Origin: Sabethes cyaneus | Lineage: Eukaryota; Arthropoda; Insecta; Diptera; Culicidae | Direction of reading: 5' to 3' | DNA length: 64,000 nucleotides | Assembly (NCBI RefSeq): GCF_943734655.1 | Contig: NC_071354.1 | Coordinates: forward strand, 3,817,001 to 3,881,000 | In this document: one piece after another, positions 10,601 to 22,619 of the stretch | How the letters are laid out: each line of letters begins with the position of its first letter | Numbering within the stretch: position 1 is the stretch's first letter | Made by a program: the position numbers and the translations under genes | Notes under the pieces: generated by a model | Databases searched by the model: none | What the model was told of the DNA's origin: nothing | Seen by the model: only the letters and a program-made list of their open reading frames with translations

Positions 10601-11387
10601 TGCCGATTCGGATGTTTACTGGAACTATAAGACCTATACCCTATAGTAAGGATATTCAGCGTTGGCATCATTTCTTCTAGATATATTCTGGATGGAGATG
10701 CCAGGATTGGACTTAACGCACCTCAATATATTCCCCCTACGCTTTTGGTCCTTGGTTCCGATTTTCTAGGTTCTCCTTATAACCTTTTGCATACTGTTTG
10801 TTTCTAGCATTTTTAGCACTTTCGCCAACTTTGATCCAAACCATTTTGGATTTTCCAGGGGTTTGCACAAGATTTTTTACGTCGTTCGAGTTCCATTATA
10901 TACCACTCCGCAACGTGGTGGATTATTTCATGAACATGTAAACAAAGTTATGTCACATGGTTCCAGTTCCTACCATAAGAGGCGTGCGGTGATGCACGAG
11001 AGGCAGCCAAATTTACCTTAATTTAGGCTTTAGTACCCAAAACTTCTCGCGCTGTACTGCCCATGGATGCATAGTCGACGTAACGACCAGCACCATGATT
11101 GTTGAGAAAACGCATTTTTATCGTGAAAAACCTTTAAAGCCATATAATCTTTGCTATAATCTTTTTCAATCGAATAATCTGTCAATTTAGTAGAGTTTAT
11201 TCATCAAAACAGGACTGGTGGGGTTTTATGATTCATTCCTCATTTATTGTGTTTAAAAAATGCGAACGCCAGTTTATGCGAATTTTTTTTTTGAACGATT
11301 ATTCACATAACTTGGCGTAAAGCTACAAAAACAAATAGGTTGCTATGCTGATTGATTATGCGGACAAATAACGTCAACTATAGGCAT
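10601..11387. other. No recognised feature
   Basis: AT-rich sequence. Apart from possible transposase decay up to about 10870, nothing was recognised. Confidence 0.4.
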
Positions 11388-11389
11388 TA

Positions 11390-12337
11390 GGGGAACTGTG
11401 GGTAAAATGAACAGGGGGGGTAAAATGAACAGGTAGCCAAATTGCAAGTAAACCGATTAAAATCTGTACCAGGTCAATAGGTATCTTCTCCTAGAAGTAT
11501 TTCAAGCTGTTTGAGACAATATGTGGTGATCATAAGCTTTCTAATGTGAAAAAAATTGAAAAAGTAAAAAATATTTGTTGAACTCTGACGCTGATGGTAA
11601 TTTCCACTAATAGTATATAAGCTTTTTTGGCGAAACAAAATAAATTTCGACTATTGGTATCATTTAGTTGTGTTTGCTTATCACTGTCCTGCGGATCTGA
11701 CGAAAATTCCAAATATTTTTATCAACTGTTTGTTTATAATAAACACTAGAAAATAATTGGTGTTTCGGGGGCAAAATGAACACTTCACTTTGGGGGCAAA
11801 ATGAACAGTGTGTATAATGATGTTTTATTTTCCATATATCAGCAGCCAGGACCTAATTACAATTCAATAAATAAAAATGATCGAGTCTCTCGAAAAATAA
11901 CGGAAAATGACCGATGAAGCGAGTTGAAAGTCAAGCATTATATGAACGTGGCGAAGATACATTATGTTAACTTTGTGGAGTCCTATTTTAATTTTAGCAG
12001 CCTTGTTGAATATCTACAGCTTATGTAGAACAATGATAAGATAAAATAATGTTTAATTTTTCCAAACTGCATGTTAACTTTAGTTTTCTATGACATGTTC
12101 ATTTTGCCCTCACTGCATGTTCATTTTACCCACACGAAAAAAATCAGGCTCGAATGTGACACTTTCGAAAATAAGGAATTTTTCATGACAAATCGTCCTT
12201 TTTCAAACATCTTTATATTTTGCTACGTGGAATATGAATCCAGCTTTCAATTCATGTAGTGCGTTCAGCATTTGGTTGGTTCCTGGGGAAGCAAATGGCG
12301 ACATTGCTAAGGGTGTTCATTTTCCCCCCAGTTCCCC
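11390..12337. mobile_element. MITE with TA target duplication
   Basis: The left end begins GGGGAACTG and continues 'tgggtaaaatgaaca'. The right end, reverse-complemented, begins GGGGAACTGGGGGGAAAATG. TA dinucleotides flank both ends (11388-11389, 12338-12339). The motif 'ggggcaaaatgaaca' or 'gggtaaaatgaaca' recurs near both ends: twice at the far left, twice near 11767-11810, and inverted near 12105-12140. Length is 948 bp with no transposase. Probable Tc1/mariner-type non-autonomous element. Confidence 0.75.
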
Positions 12338-12559
12338 TACGTGAAACCAGAGCAGATTAACTCAATTTTCCTAAATTTCTCTAATATTTTCGAGCAAACA
12401 TATGTTGTTTGAGTATTGGGCATGTGAACAACATAGTTAAGAGTGCGTGGGACCGAAAAAGTACATTTCGGTCATTTTGGTTTTACGTCAACTATGCATC
12501 CATGGGCAGTGTAGTACTGATCGCATCGTGGATACGCGATAACTGCTCGTTCAGGTTCC

Positions 12560-12870
12560 CTCCAAGCACATTCACCGACTATCAGTTTTTCGAGAGTACG
12601 CGGCAGGTACTCCTTCCGGTGATAACCGCCGAATGATTAGTCGTATCTTCCTCATTGCACTCGATTCGAATGCGTTAGACTGCCGGGCAAAAATCTCGTT
12701 TACTACGAGATAGTGGTCCGAGTTGATATTTGTTCCCCGAAGGGAAGGCACGTGTGCGACTTTAGAAAAGCGCTGGCCATCAACCAGAACGTGGTTGATT
12801 TGGCTACAGAGACTATGAATTACAGTGGCGACAAGGCACTCAAAAACCGCTAAATTTTGAATCAAAACGG
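12560..12870 (-). pseudogene. LINE AP-endonuclease domain, C-terminal part
   Basis: A 97-codon minus-strand frame (12572-12865) reads LCSQINHVLVDGQRFSKV, then LRGTNINSDHYLVV. It carries the S-D-H motif that closes APE-type endonucleases of non-LTR retrotransposons, and the NQIDHVL-type segment before it. The RT domain that should follow at lower coordinates is absent, replaced by the TA-flanked MITE and unassigned sequence. A remnant. Confidence 0.7.
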
Positions 12871-14017
12871 AGAGTTACCTTCATTTGTGATGGCGATTTT
12901 GGCTACAGTCAGAGGTGGCATAAACCGCAGCGCAGACCAAAAGACACACATTCTTAAACAACACAACACTCGCCATGCGGTGTGTGTTCGCCCACAAATT
13001 CCCTTCAGTGTCTCTTTTGCTAAACACGCTCTTTCGTGTTTTACGCGCACCAAGAAAAGGCAGCCGAAAACGCAGAGTGATAAATTTGCTGCGTGCTTTA
13101 CCACACCAAGAGCCGCACTCTGCGCGGCTGGATTGTACACCCTGCGCTGGGTCAGTTGTAGTGGTGTGATTAAAAAAAAGCATTTTTACTGTTGCGGTGC
13201 CTGATCCGTACTAACTTAACATAGACCATATTAGTTGTTCAGTGCAGCGTGTATTTTCACTTTTAAAAGGGCAGAAAATTTGTAAATACAAAACAATTTT
13301 TTTGCGCAATTCCGCACGGAGTGTGGCAAAGGGCAGCACCAAGTGCTGTTTGTCACTCACTGGGCGATTTTCACCGAGTGCTGTTGTTCGCTCCCACTCC
13401 GCTTTCGCTCGTACGCTGAGTGCATATTAGCTGTAGAGGTGTGTTGCCGAATCGCTCTGTGCGACAAGGCATAATATTGGAACATTGGGCGCATAGTGTG
13501 AGCGAATGATAGCCCTGGCTACAGTAATTCTATCACATAAAAGGCTGTTTACGTTGAATTTTATTATCAGTGAATTTAATAATAAGTATATTATCGACAC
13601 TCTACGACCCTTAATTTAATAGCGAAAATAATTGGTCAATTTCATGCTCAAATGTTTACGTTGCCATCACTCCATATATGCGTCCGTTTCCTTGGTAACG
13701 TTCAGCAACGACGGTCGTGGATTCGGAATTGCAATCGAAACGAAGTGAAGTTTTTCCTATCAATTCAGTTCAATTCAGTGAACAGTTTGGGCAAAATCGT
13801 GATAATTTCTTAGTAAATAACTGTTCAAGTGTTAAATTAAAGTTTTCTGTGCCTCAAGTTAAGTTTCGCGAGTGGTGTGACGAATGGAACAGCCGATAAA
13901 AAAGTTAATGAAAAAGCGAAAAAGTGACAATATAATGATGAATTTTAATTGGGCAGAAATCTCAGTGTTTAGTGTAATTTATGCCCCAAAATGTAATAGA
14001 ACCTATAGAATGCAATG
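12871..14017. other. Unassigned sequence with 5'UTR-like stretch
   Basis: 12880-13450 holds several short overlapping frames on both strands, none recognised. 13690-13910 has the look of an insect promoter-proximal region ('tcagttcaattcagtg' with Inr-like TCAGT, then A-rich leader text), but no coding exon follows. Confidence 0.25.
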
Positions 14018-14022
14018 TTTAT

Positions 14023-14301
14023 TGTAGGGAACGAGCCGAGTTAGATGAATCAGCGTAAAACAAATCTAATGAAACTGAATTATTTACTTGAGTGTAACTG
14101 AAACCCCTTGCATAGGAAGAATACCGTCGTACGAACGATGAGAGACAAGGAGAGAAATGAATCGTTCAATATGAGACTTACGCATACTGTGGCATGATAT
14201 AGCATGCTCTAAACAAGTCAGTTTTTGGACGAACGTAGACTTTGACGGACGTTGTTCCGTATTCCGGAGGGCTCGGTTGGAAATAACCGACGGACACGAC
14301 A
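14023..14301. repeat. Left LTR of the 3.5-kb non-autonomous element
   Basis: TG...CA ends, 279 bp. It appears identical to 17226-17504, including the same 72-codon minus frame, so the insertion is recent. Confidence 0.9.
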
Positions 14302-14302
14302 T

Positions 14303-14320
14303 TGGCGTAGTGCTCCCAAA
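14303..14320 (+). other. Putative primer-binding site
   Basis: TGGCGTAGTGCTCCCAAA begins one base after the LTR; TGG pairs with the CCA end of a tRNA. The tRNA identity was not determined. Confidence 0.5.
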
Positions 14321-14349
14321 TAGTGAGTATAGTAAATTGAATATATATA

Positions 14350-16380
14350 GTGGCGTCTGGTAAACGCCTATTCCAGAAAATTTAAAAGATGCTTGTGCGC
14401 ATCTGGTTGTTTGCCGAACTGCCTCTGTGAGGGCTATTTTTTGTACATACTTGTGTGTATGATTCGCGTGCCTCTGGGAAGGCAGAATAGTTTACTAAAA
14501 CACGCTGGTATGCGTTGTTTGATCGCCTCTGGGAAGGCAGCGTAAATTTGTTTGTATGCGATAGCTCCCCTGAGAGGGACTTTTAGCATCTCGCTTGAGC
14601 GCGTCTGACTATTGGAATGATTGGAATACGCTGATGTGCGCGTATTAGTGGCGTCTGGCAAACGTCCATCTGAGAAAGTTGAAAAGATGCTTGTTCGCAT
14701 CTGGTTATTTTTTAGCTGCCTCTGTGAGGGCTACTTTTGGCATATGCTTCGCGTGTATGATTCGCGTGCCTCCGGGAAGCAGAGATGCCAGAAGTGAAGA
14801 CATGTCTTCATTTTGAAGACATTTTTGTTACAAAAAAGTGAAATGTCTTCACTTGAAGACATGTGAAGACATGTCTTCACCATGCAATTTAAATGGGCGG
14901 AAAGCCGAAAGCAGACAAATGAAGACATTTTTCCTTGACTCGTGAAGACTTTTCAAAAAATCACCTGGCATCTCTGCCGGGAAGGCAGAATGGTTTACTG
15001 AAACACGCTGGTATGCGTAGTTTGATCGCCTCTGGGAAGGCTGTGCGAAATCGTTTGTGTACGATAGCTCCCCTGAGAGGGATTTTTAGTAACTCGCTTG
15101 TGTGCGTCTTACTATTATTGGAATACGCTGGTGTGCGCGAATTAGTGGCGTCTGGCAAAGGTCTATTTGAGAAAATTGAAAAGATGCTTGTGCGCATCTG
15201 GCTGGTTTTTGAACTGCCTCTGTGAGGGCGACTTTTTGCACATGCGTATTTTTTGCGTGTGATTTGCGATTATAATTAGCGTGCCTCCGGGAAGGCAGAA
15301 TGGTTTACTGAAACACGCTGGTATGCGTAGTTTAATCGCCTCTGGGAAGGCTGTGCGTAATCGTTTGTGTACGATAGCTCCCCTGAGAGGGATTTTTGTA
15401 ACTCGCTTGTGTGCGTCTTACTATTATTGGAATACGCTGGTGTGCGCGAATTAGGCGTCTGGCAAAGGTCTATTTGAGAAAATTGAAAAGATGCTTGTGC
15501 GCATCTGGTTATTTTTTAGCTGCCTCTGTAAGGGCGACTTTTTGCATATGCTTTGTGTGTGATTCGCGTGCTGAAACACGCTGGTATGCGTTGTTTGATC
15601 GCCTCTGAGAAGGCTGTGCGAAATCATTTGTGTACAATAGCTCCCCTGAGAGGGATTTTGGCAGAATTGTCTATTGAAACACGCTGGTATGCGTAGTTTG
15701 ATCGCCTCTGAGAAGGCTGTGCGAAATCGTTTGTGTACGAAAGCTCCCCTGAGTGGGACTTTTAGTAACTCGCTTGTGTGCGCCAGACTTTATTGGCATA
15801 CGCTGGTGTGCGCGTATTAGTAGCGTCTGGCAAAGTTCATCTGAGAAAGTTGAAAAGATGCTTGTGCGCATCTGGTTATTTTTTAGCTGCTTCTGTAAGG
15901 GCAACTTTTTGTATATGCTTTGTGTGTGATTCGCGTGCTGAAACACGCTGGTATGCGTAGTTTGATCGCCTCTGGGAAGACAGTGCAAATTTGTTTGTAT
16001 GCGATTGCTCCCCTGAGAGGGACTTTTAGTAACTCGCTTGTGTGCGCCTGCCTTTTCGGAATACGGTGGTATGGGCGTATTAGCGGTGTCTGGTAAACGT
16101 TCATCGGAGAAAGTTGAAAAGATGCTTGTATGCATCTGGTTATTTTTTTAGCTGCCTCTGTGAGGGCTACTTTTTGCATATGCTTCGTCGAAAAACACGA
16201 ATCTGATCCTGATATCTTTTAGCTGCCTCTGTGAGGGCTACTTTTTGCATATGCTTCGTGTGTGATTCGCGTGCCTCTAGGAAGGTAGAAATAGAATAGT
16301 TTATTGAAACACGCTGATATACGTAGTTTGATCTGGCCTGTAGAAAATCGCTTGTGTGCGAAGGTTTCCCTGAGAGTTGA
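14350..16380. repeat. Tandem array of ~300-bp units inside the LTR element
   Basis: The marker 'gatgcttgt' (followed by 'cgcatctgg' in most units) occurs near 14389, 14686, 15182, 15488, 15857 and 16118. Each unit carries, in order, a 'gcctctgtgagggc' block, 'gcgtgcctc.gggaaggcag', 'aaacacgctggtatgcg', 'gctcccctgagaggga' and 'gcgtctggcaaa'. The 497-bp spacing between units 2 and 3 is explained by the hAT MITE at 14780-14976; one later unit is truncated. On the minus strand several units keep an open frame with recurring RTSIFS.FS, LRGAI and EAIK..IPACFS text. Confidence 0.8.
14780..14976. mobile_element. hAT-type MITE nested in the tandem array
   Basis: The 12-bp perfect terminal inverted repeats are CAGAGATGCCAG and CTGGCATCTCTG. 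They are flanked by a perfect 8-bp duplication, CCGGGAAG (14772-14779 and 14977-14984), the hAT signature. The 197-bp interior has many 'gaagacat' / 'atgtcttc' copies, including the palindrome GAAGACATGTCTTC, which may be transposase-binding or hairpin motifs. Confidence 0.9.
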
Positions 16381-17180
16381 TAATGAAAATGATGATTGCA
16401 ATGACGGAAATAATTATGGTAATGACAAAACTGATTCTGGTGATATTGAAAGTAAGGATTGCAATGAAGAAAATAATTATAATAATGACTAAAGTGATGA
16501 TGAAAATGAGGTAAATGATTATGGTAATATCGAATCTGACGTATGTGATGGCTGTAATGACGAATATAAAGATAGAAATGAAGTAAATGATGATGGCAAT
16601 GACGAATCTGATGAAAGAGATGATTGTAAAGACGAAACGAAAGCGATGCTAATAACGAAAATGACGATGGTAATGCCAAAATAGCAATGGTAATGACGAA
16701 AATGATGAGGGTAATAACGAAAATGATAATGGTAATGACGACAATGATAGTATTGATGATAGAAAATGATGACGATAAAAATGATAGTGATAATGACGTA
16801 AATGATGATGGTAATGTCGAAAAATATGTAGACGATATTGACGATTTGGTTATTTCAATGATGTTAGTTTTGTTGACCTGGATGATAATCATTTTGATGA
16901 TGCTGATGATTTTGAAGTCGTGGATAATGTTGACGGTTTAGATAATGATGACTATTTGATGAAGATGTTGATATAGATGTTGATTTTAATTATTTCGATG
17001 GCGTGAATGATGATTTTGAACGTTTTGATGATGTTGATGATTTTAATTATGTTAACGATTTTAATTATGTTAACGATTTTAATTATGATGATGGTAATGG
17101 TAATTATAATGGTAATGACGAAATTGATAGTGGTAATGATTAAAACGATGCGGATGTCAAAAATGATGATGGTCATAAGA
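16380..17180. repeat. GAT/AAT-rich imperfect minisatellite
   Basis: Degenerate 12-18-nt iterations of 'gatgatggtaatgacgaaaa' type make up the 3' half of the LTR element's interior. Long open frames on both strands here (up to 241 codons on the minus strand) are Ser/Ile/His- or Met/Asp-rich by-products of the repeat. Confidence 0.8.
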
Positions 17181-17206
17181 TTTTTTTTTTGGTCAATTAA
17201 TCAGAA

Positions 17207-17223
17207 GAGTAGAGGAGGGGGTG
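17207..17223 (+). other. Putative polypurine tract
   Basis: The purine-rich 'gtagaggagggggtga' ends two bases before the right LTR, the expected place for plus-strand priming. Confidence 0.6.
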
Positions 17224-17225
17224 AA

Positions 17226-17504
17226 TGTAGGGAACGAGCCGAGTTAGATGAATCAGCGTAAAACAAATCTAATGAAACTGAATTATTTACTTGAGTGTAA
17301 CTGAAACCCCTTGCATAGGAAGAATACCGTCGTACGAACGATGAGAGACAAGGAGAGAAATGAATCGTTCAATATGAGACTTACGCATACTGTGGCATGA
17401 TATAGCATGCTCTAAACAAGTCAGTTTTTGGACGAACGTAGACTTTGACGGACGTTGTTCCGTATTCCGGAGGGCTCGGTTGGAAATAACCGACGGACAC
17501 GACA
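17226..17504. repeat. Right LTR of the 3.5-kb non-autonomous element
   Basis: Copy of 14023-14301; followed directly by the TTTAT target duplication. Confidence 0.9.
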
Positions 17505-17509
17505 TTTAT

Positions 17510-19840
17510 GTTTATGCATGACCACTAGGAGCGCTGTAGTAAGATGGTCAGTGCGTTCAAACACTAAGTAAATCAAGGTTGAAAAGTATCGTATCTCAAA
17601 CAATGTACCACAGAAAAAATAATAAACAAAATTGAGCAGCTTGGTAACCGATTGCGGTTACCAGCAGTGAATAGCTCACTTAACTTGGCGATTCGCGAAT
17701 TGCCGTTTCGCCAGATGCTCGCGTTGCTGCACCTGGCAGATCCAGCCGGGATTCGCACATGATTTACTGCACTTCAATCACGACATCCCACAGCCGACAT
17801 CTTTCGACAAACGATTCTCCGTATATTATTTTCTGCACAAGCATTCAACCTTCTTCGAGCAGGCGGCAAACTAAATTAACCATCGATCAAGTAAACAGTT
17901 CCACACTGCATCCTCCGCTGGAAGTATTTACGTACCGGTTTCGAACTGAACTGACTCAACCAGTCAAGGGGAACTAAATCGGATTGTTTATATGACTGGT
18001 ATCGGTTCTCGCGTGGCCAATAAATTCCACCGAACGCGCGAAACCCTCTGGGATGTGGGAAAGTCGTACCACCCTGAGTTGGAAGTAAAAGAAAAGTAAA
18101 ATAACAAAGGCAAAACCCGGCGGCTAACAATAACAGGAATCGTTCTTTTTACGGGTTTTTCATTCGTTCGCTGACATACACATACATTGCATTACACTCA
18201 GCATCTTGTGCCAGCCAGACGGAGCGGTGCATGATATCACGGGAAATTTTCGGCGTTCGGTGAAGTAACAGGAGTTTTTTTCCTCCCTCCTATCGACAGT
18301 CAGCAGCAGCACTGCTCGGAAACGGCTGAAGAAGAACACCGCTCGAGAGCACAGTTTTGCGGATGAAAGTATCGATTATTTATACCAGGAAGGAAACAGC
18401 AAATCATTTTATTCGTTTCGACAGAAATATATTATACCGGAGTGGATGTTTGTCAGCTTAAATCATATTATGATCTACGGTTTTTTTTCTGAATGCGTAT
18501 TTAACCCTTGAATGAACGATTTTTTAATTTGGTCGACTTATGAAATGCAACAAAACATATAACTTCAGAGAAGTTGTAATGTTGGAGGTTTCTTTCGGTC
18601 GAAATCATTCTTCCTATTTGTTTCTATTGTGTACTGACAGGAAAACGATGTTCAGCTGCATTTCTGCATGCGAAACGAATGAAAATAATCATCCGGCAAA
18701 AATCCTTCCGAGCGGCAGAACAGAAAAGTTGCATTCGAGCCCGTTGCATACGGAACAATACGATCGGGAAAGTTACGAAAATGTCCCATTCGCATTGTGA
18801 CTTAGAAACGGCGCCGGAAGCTTCCAGCAATAAAACCAAGCTGCAACTTACGGTTCCGGTGTGCTGGGTTGAGCTACCAGTTCAGCTGCCGGCACTGTCA
18901 GGATTACGTGCCACGGAGTCGACACCGCAACGGGATGACAGGCTGACAGTCGCGCAGTTACAGTCCCGGGTCTGCCGGGACATGGACCCGCGACCTGACG
19001 GGCACCGTCTCGTATGCTGTAATATGTATCCGAAGGGTACAGAAGAAAAACTAAAGTACAATAAATTTTCGCGTTTTGCGGAAGCTATTCCACCCTTGCA
19101 CCGGGTTGCAATCTTTTTCTGCCGAGCTACCTAATCTCCGAGTTTGAAGCTGCAAGAGGTTAAACGATACCAACAGAACAGATTCTCTAGATACGGGTTT
19201 TCGCCGGAAGATACAAAAATGGCGGAATTTTACTCGTTCGCTATTTGTGAGAGAAATGGTTCTATTTTTTTTAGATCGTGTCTCTGCTGTCTAACAAATC
19301 ATCTCCATATTTCAGATTTAAAATTTTTTACGCTCAAATTTATCTAGTTAAATGTTGTTTAGCTATGATAAATAGTGTTTGTTTTCAAAAAACAAACATG
19401 CAAAAATTATTAAATTTAAATATTAACATTAGAATAGTTTTCAAGTTGGAATATTCATGTTAACAAATGAGATGTTTACTCCAAAATAAGTAACGAAATA
19501 AAGCTCTTCAAGAAGCTCTCAATGAACAGCAAATTGAGCACATTTGGTGGGGCAAAAAATTGTTGGTCTTCTACATCCGTTTAATCAGAAATTGTGAGTC
19601 ATTGTTATCTTCATAATTTAATCTAGTGTACTCAGATGGAACAGAAAATATCCCTTCCCATCCACGACCAACTCAACAATCACAATTTACATTCTCCCTG
19701 AATCTCTATGCATCTATCACGGACTCAACTCGCAATGGCAGTATTTCATCGCGGTAAAGAAACGCAATGTCTTACACGTTGCGGGCTTGTAAGGAAAGAA
19801 AAAGCTTCCGCCTCCTTGCCAAAGTGCGCCTACCGGTGCA
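17510..19840. other. No recognised element; possibly unique sequence
   Basis: No TE signature was found. 18180-18380 is less AT-rich and could be regulatory or untranslated sequence. A 151-codon plus-strand frame (18679-19134) is not recognised and has no repeat, domain or splice support, so I do not call it a gene. Confidence 0.4.
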
Positions 19841-22146
19841 CAGTGGTCCCATTGGTATCAGAACACGCGTTTTTTTAATTGCGCCGAAATGGTTGATTAT
19901 ACTGGTTAAGTATGTTCAGAGAAATTTCTCAGCGTTAAAAGCTCTTTCATATGGCATGAACGATTATTTGATTAATCCGCCTAAAAGTTAGATAAAAAAT
20001 TTATTTTTTGAACAGTAAGAGATACAGCAAAACAAAGTTCTACAAAATTTTTGAAAAGATTATTATAAAGAACTTTGCCAAAGAAAGTAACCTTCTAGCT
20101 ATTATAGTTTTAGAGATAAAGAACAATTTTTGTGGAGACTTTACGAAAATCAATTTTTTGACCACAGTTCTTTCTACAGTATTTATACGCATTTGACATG
20201 TTCGGCAAAAATTTTCTAACAGTCAAATTACATACTTTTGTAGAATATAGTAACTTGCTATCATCAATATTTGCGGAGAAAATTAAAGTTTTCGTTTAAA
20301 AATTAACCAATTTTCAACAGCAATAACTCCCAAACATGCAAATATATTCAAGCCATTTATTACCCATGTGAAAGTACAAGAAAAATACTACAAAATGTAA
20401 AACAAATTAGCTTGACCCTGGCCATCCCTCTACCAAAACACTCGCATTGAAAATTGTTACTCGGTTGAATTTAATATGGTGTAGTGTAAAAACCGTGTTA
20501 TCCCGATCAAGTAAGTGTGCAAAATAAATTATGAAAATGTGTAATCCAAGCAGCATGGATTGTTTGTAGAGAAAAAGATTTTCAAAATTCGTTTTCGGAT
20601 GAAATTTGATTACTGCAGTTCGAGGTGTACGAATTTCGAAATGTATTTGAAGATTCTTCACCCTCACTATCGCTATTATTGTGCATAGCATATGTACTGA
20701 CCAACAGTTGCAGTAGGTACATCTTCAGAGGACATGGCATTTTTGTTATTTGGTAGTTCCCTCATGCTAGAAATTACCGGATCAGAAGATTCTAACAGAC
20801 GGCAGAAGATCCGTATTTGTAGCCATTCTGGAGATCTTCCTTGTGTGATGAGTTCGGAACTGTTGTATGTCCTTGTCCACCATTGTCATCATCAGCTCGT
20901 AACCACTACCGTTCTACCTTCACGTACATGATGTAGGATGTAGGATGATTTTTTGCGATTTGCTGGTCTATGTTAATTTTTTCTTGCAGCGTTAGTGCAG
21001 TCGTTTCCTTTGCAAACTGGAGATGCAACGGCCGGCAATACCTGGTCGAAGACGATCTAATTAGGCTAATTCAAAGAAACATATCTGGTCGAAGATGGAT
21101 GTGGATTTAGGAATATATTCTTTCCATTTGTTACTGCTTTCATGGGAACAATTGATGTGATGTGATCATCATCAATGAATGTTTGCTAATACTCGCTAAG
21201 ATCTGCGGTTTCATCTTCATCTTCTTTCGGTTACTGTCTTCAGTTCTTCATCAGAAAACGTGTTTAGTGATGCAGCTTTCGAGCTGATAATACTTGACGA
21301 GGTTTGATATGCACAGTAACAGCGATAGTGAGGATGAAGTATCTTCAAATACACTTCGAAATTTGTACACCTCGAACTGCAGTAATTAAATTTCATCCGA
21401 AAACGAATTTGAAAAATCTTAATAATCCATGCTGCTTGGATTACACATTTTCATAATTTATTTTGCACACTTTACTTGATCGGGATAACACGGTTTTTAC
21501 ACTACGCCATATTAAATTCAACCGAGTAACAATTTTCAATGCGAGTGTTTTGGTAGAGGGATGGCCAGGGTCAAGCTAATTTGTTTTACATTTTGTAGTA
21601 TTTTTCTTGTACTTTCACATGGGTAATAAATGGCTTGAATATATTTGCATGTTTGGGAGTTATTGCTGTTGAAAATTGGTTAATTTTTAAACGAAAACTT
21701 TAATTTTCTCCGCAAATATTGATGATAGCAAGTTACTATATTCTACAAAAGTATGTAATTTGACTGTTAGAAAATCTTTGCCGAACATGTCAAATGCGTA
21801 TAAATACTGTAGAAAGAACTGTGGTCAAAAAATTGATTTTCGTAAAGTCTCCACAAAAATTGTTCTTTATCTCTAAAACTATAATAGCTAGAAGGTTACT
21901 TTCTTTGGCAAAGTTCTTTAGAATAATCTTTTCAAAAATTTTGTAGAACTTTGTTTTGCTGTATCTCTTACTGTTCAAAAAATAAATTTTTTATCTAACT
22001 TTTAGGGGGATTAATCAAATAATCGTTCATGCCATATGAAAGAGCTTTTAACGCTGAGAAATTTCTCTGAACATACTTAACCAGTATAATCAACCATTTC
22101 GGCGCAATTAAAAAAACGCGTGTTCTGATACCAATGGGACCACTGT
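19841..22146. mobile_element. Large fold-back DNA element with CACAGTG termini (Transib-like?)
   Basis: Two inverted arms of roughly 830 bp (19841 to about 20678, and about 21318-22146) surround a loop of roughly 640 bp. The termini are CACAGTGGTCCCATTGG and its complement. They are flanked by CGGTG on both sides (19836-19840 and 22147-22151), a 5-bp target duplication. Five-base GC-rich duplications and CACWATG-type heptamers are features of the Transib superfamily; CACAGTG is also the V(D)J signal heptamer. No transposase is recognisable, so the superfamily is inferred from the ends. The same 62-codon frame appears in both arms only because they are inverted copies. Confidence 0.7.
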
Positions 22147-22151
22147 GCGGT

Positions 22152-22619
22152 GCGGCGGTGTCTATCAGTGTTACGACCGACGACGAATAAATGACTGGCG
22201 GTTCTACGTGCCGGATATCTTTCTGGTTAGTCTGTCTGTCGTGTCTAGTCGGCTGATATGCTTTCAACTTCGAGCGCGACCGCAATGGGGGAAGCTTCGT
22301 CACGTAAAGGTGCTGTACCTAGCTCGTTTTGCCATTGCAGTATGCAAATCTATATTAGCACTAAAATTGAAACGTGGTTCGGCGGAAAATTCGATTTGAG
22401 GAATATTGTGCGACACGGGAACGAACGACTGACTATTATATCTGAAAGAGCGAAATTGTCATTCGGTCGTTTATTTCAAATATTGCAGGCAATTTAGATT
22501 GACTGGTTTTTAGGTCATGAGAAGCTTTTAATAGCTTCGCTATCGAAATCAACCAGATATTAGAAGAATGTTGTAAATAACAACCGTATCACGTACGCCT
22601 GCGAAACATTTATGTAGGG
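22152..22619. other. Unassigned sequence
   Basis: Two overlapping plus-strand frames (22145-22399, 22258-22497) are not recognised. Confidence 0.3.

Larger units (their letters stand above)
14023..17504. mobile_element. Non-autonomous LTR retrotransposon (LARD/TRIM-like) filled with tandem repeats
   Basis: Two 279-bp direct repeats (14023-14301 and 17226-17504), beginning TGTAGGG and ending ACGACA, bound a 2.9-kb interior. The 5-bp target duplication TTTAT is perfect (14018-14022 and 17505-17509). A TGG at 14303, one base beyond the LTR, fits a primer-binding site. A purine tract (17207-17223) precedes the right LTR. The interior has no gag or pol. It consists of about six degenerate ~300-bp tandem units (14350-16380) and an 800-bp GAT/AAT-rich minisatellite (16380-17180). 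It must have been mobilised by another element's proteins. Confidence 0.85.

Noticed and set aside
13690..13920. A host promoter and 5' untranslated exon
   Set aside because: Only an Inr-like TCAGT and A-rich text support it; no donor site or coding exon could be linked.
14350..16380. CRISPR-like array of regular repeats
   Set aside because: Units are ~300 bp, imperfect and without unique spacers; they sit inside an LTR element in a eukaryotic genome.
16167..16892. 241-codon minus-strand frame rich in Ser/His/Ile
   Set aside because: Spans a GAT/AAT minisatellite and the end of a tandem array; no protein signature.
18679..19134. 151-codon plus-strand frame as a host exon
   Set aside because: No recognisable domain, start context or splice signals; overlapping frames on both strands are similarly open.
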